DNA of 6,054 bases. It comes from Clostridia bacterium (GTDB taxonomy: Bacteria > Bacillota > Clostridia > Oscillospirales > Acutalibacteraceae). A program made the position numbers and the translations under genes. The stretch lies in NCBI GenBank assembly GCA_017615405.1, contig JAGAAE010000041.1:1-6054 (forward strand), read 5' to 3'. Below, piece after piece: positions 5,787 through 6,054 of this stretch (positions are counted from its first letter, which is position 1; every line of letters begins with the position of its first letter). The notes beneath the pieces were generated by a model. That model saw nothing but the letters and a program-made list of their open reading frames with translations. It was not told the DNA's origin and did no database searches.

Positions 5787-6054
5787 TCAATTATCCTTTG
5801 GCACAGCTTTTTCCCAAACGGAAAAATACTTGTTTATTACCATGGGGCAATCAAATTCTCCGCATACCTTAAGGTAGGCTTTTTTTGCCATTGCTTCGGC
5901 TTTTTCGTGGTCGGTAAGCAGATCGGAAAGAGCATTTTTTATCGCCTCGTCCGACCTTGGATCAATGACGATCCCGCACCCGCCCGAAAGCATCGAAGGT
6001 ATCGCGCCGACGTTTGTTGCCACGATCGGGACGGACAGCGCCATAGCCTCTAAA
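5787..6054 (-). CDS. Glycosyltransferase family 4, C-terminal part (runs off right edge)
   Basis: Only the last 88 residues are inside the window and the 5' part lies beyond the right edge. The visible sequence opens with [19 protein letters not shown], the second half of the GT4 E-x7-E region that grips the nucleotide-sugar; the leading glutamate is the second E of the motif. It then has [14 protein letters not shown], which corresponds to the usual Gly-hydrophobic-(V/I)-P/D loop, and the helical C-terminus ending EKAVPKDN. Apparent internal ATG 6044 is the motif's own methionine and not a start. The stop (5789-5787) is 2 bases before the acyltransferase ATG, placing both in one operon. The sugar transferred is unknown. 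An A7 run at 5880-5886 lies within a KK pair. Confidence 0.88.
   Translation of the reverse strand, partial: LEAMALSVPIVATNVGAIPSMLSGGCGIVIDPRSDEAIKNALSDLLTDHEKAEAMAKKAYLKVCGEFDCPMVINKYFSVWEKAVPKDN
5794..5799 (-). promoter_or_regulatory. Ribosome binding site AAAGGA of the acyltransferase
   Basis: AAAGGA overlaps the last codons of the upstream glycosyltransferase and stands 9 bases before ATG 5784. The alternative TTG 5790 would be only 3 bases away, so the ATG is the better start. Confidence 0.6.

Noticed and set aside
5782..5790. TTG start at 5790 for the acyltransferase, overlapping the previous stop
   Set aside because: It is only 3 bases from AAAGGA, whereas ATG 5784 has a 9-base spacer.

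Overview
The window looks like a polysaccharide-biosynthesis locus from a low-to-mid GC Gram-positive anaerobe, most likely a gut-type clostridium. The reasons are the strong GGAG-type ribosome binding sites, the Sec signal peptide on a large modular secreted protein, and the protein families present. The taxonomic call is inference from style and not a match to a known genome. All supported genes lie on the minus strand, so the transcript reads from the right edge to the left.

In transcription order the right-hand 4 kb holds five tightly packed genes: the C-terminus of a GT4 glycosyltransferase (cut by the window edge), a left-handed beta-helix O-acyltransferase, a second GT4 glycosyltransferase, a Wzy/O-antigen-ligase-like integral membrane protein, and a TupA-like ATP-grasp ligase. 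Gaps are 2 and 23 bases, then two ATGA stop/start overlaps, so this is almost certainly one operon with translational coupling. Together they can build an undecaprenyl-linked repeat unit, O-acylate it, polymerise it at the membrane, and possibly attach an amino acid or similar group by amide bond. This would make a capsule, exopolysaccharide or teichuronic-acid-like wall polymer.

After a 53-base gap containing a small UUCG hairpin comes a secreted phosphodiester glycosidase (NAGPA/DUF2233 family) with a signal peptide, catalytic domain, Ig-like region and the first residues of another C-terminal domain. That last domain stops abruptly at base 374. It could trim or remodel phosphodiester-linked sugars on the surface polymer, but this link is contextual.

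The left 0.4 kb does not match the rest. It carries a minus-strand open frame that runs off the left edge, uses only AGA/AGG for arginine across its clearly coding part (the adjacent NAGPA gene uses CGN for 11 of 12), and ends at the edge with a CxxCx5C cysteine motif. The NAGPA gene is broken exactly where this sequence begins. Bases about 374-432 therefore look like a recombination breakpoint or an assembly misjoin, and this should be settled before any biology is read into the left end. No tRNA, rRNA, CRISPR array, insertion sequence or origin was seen.
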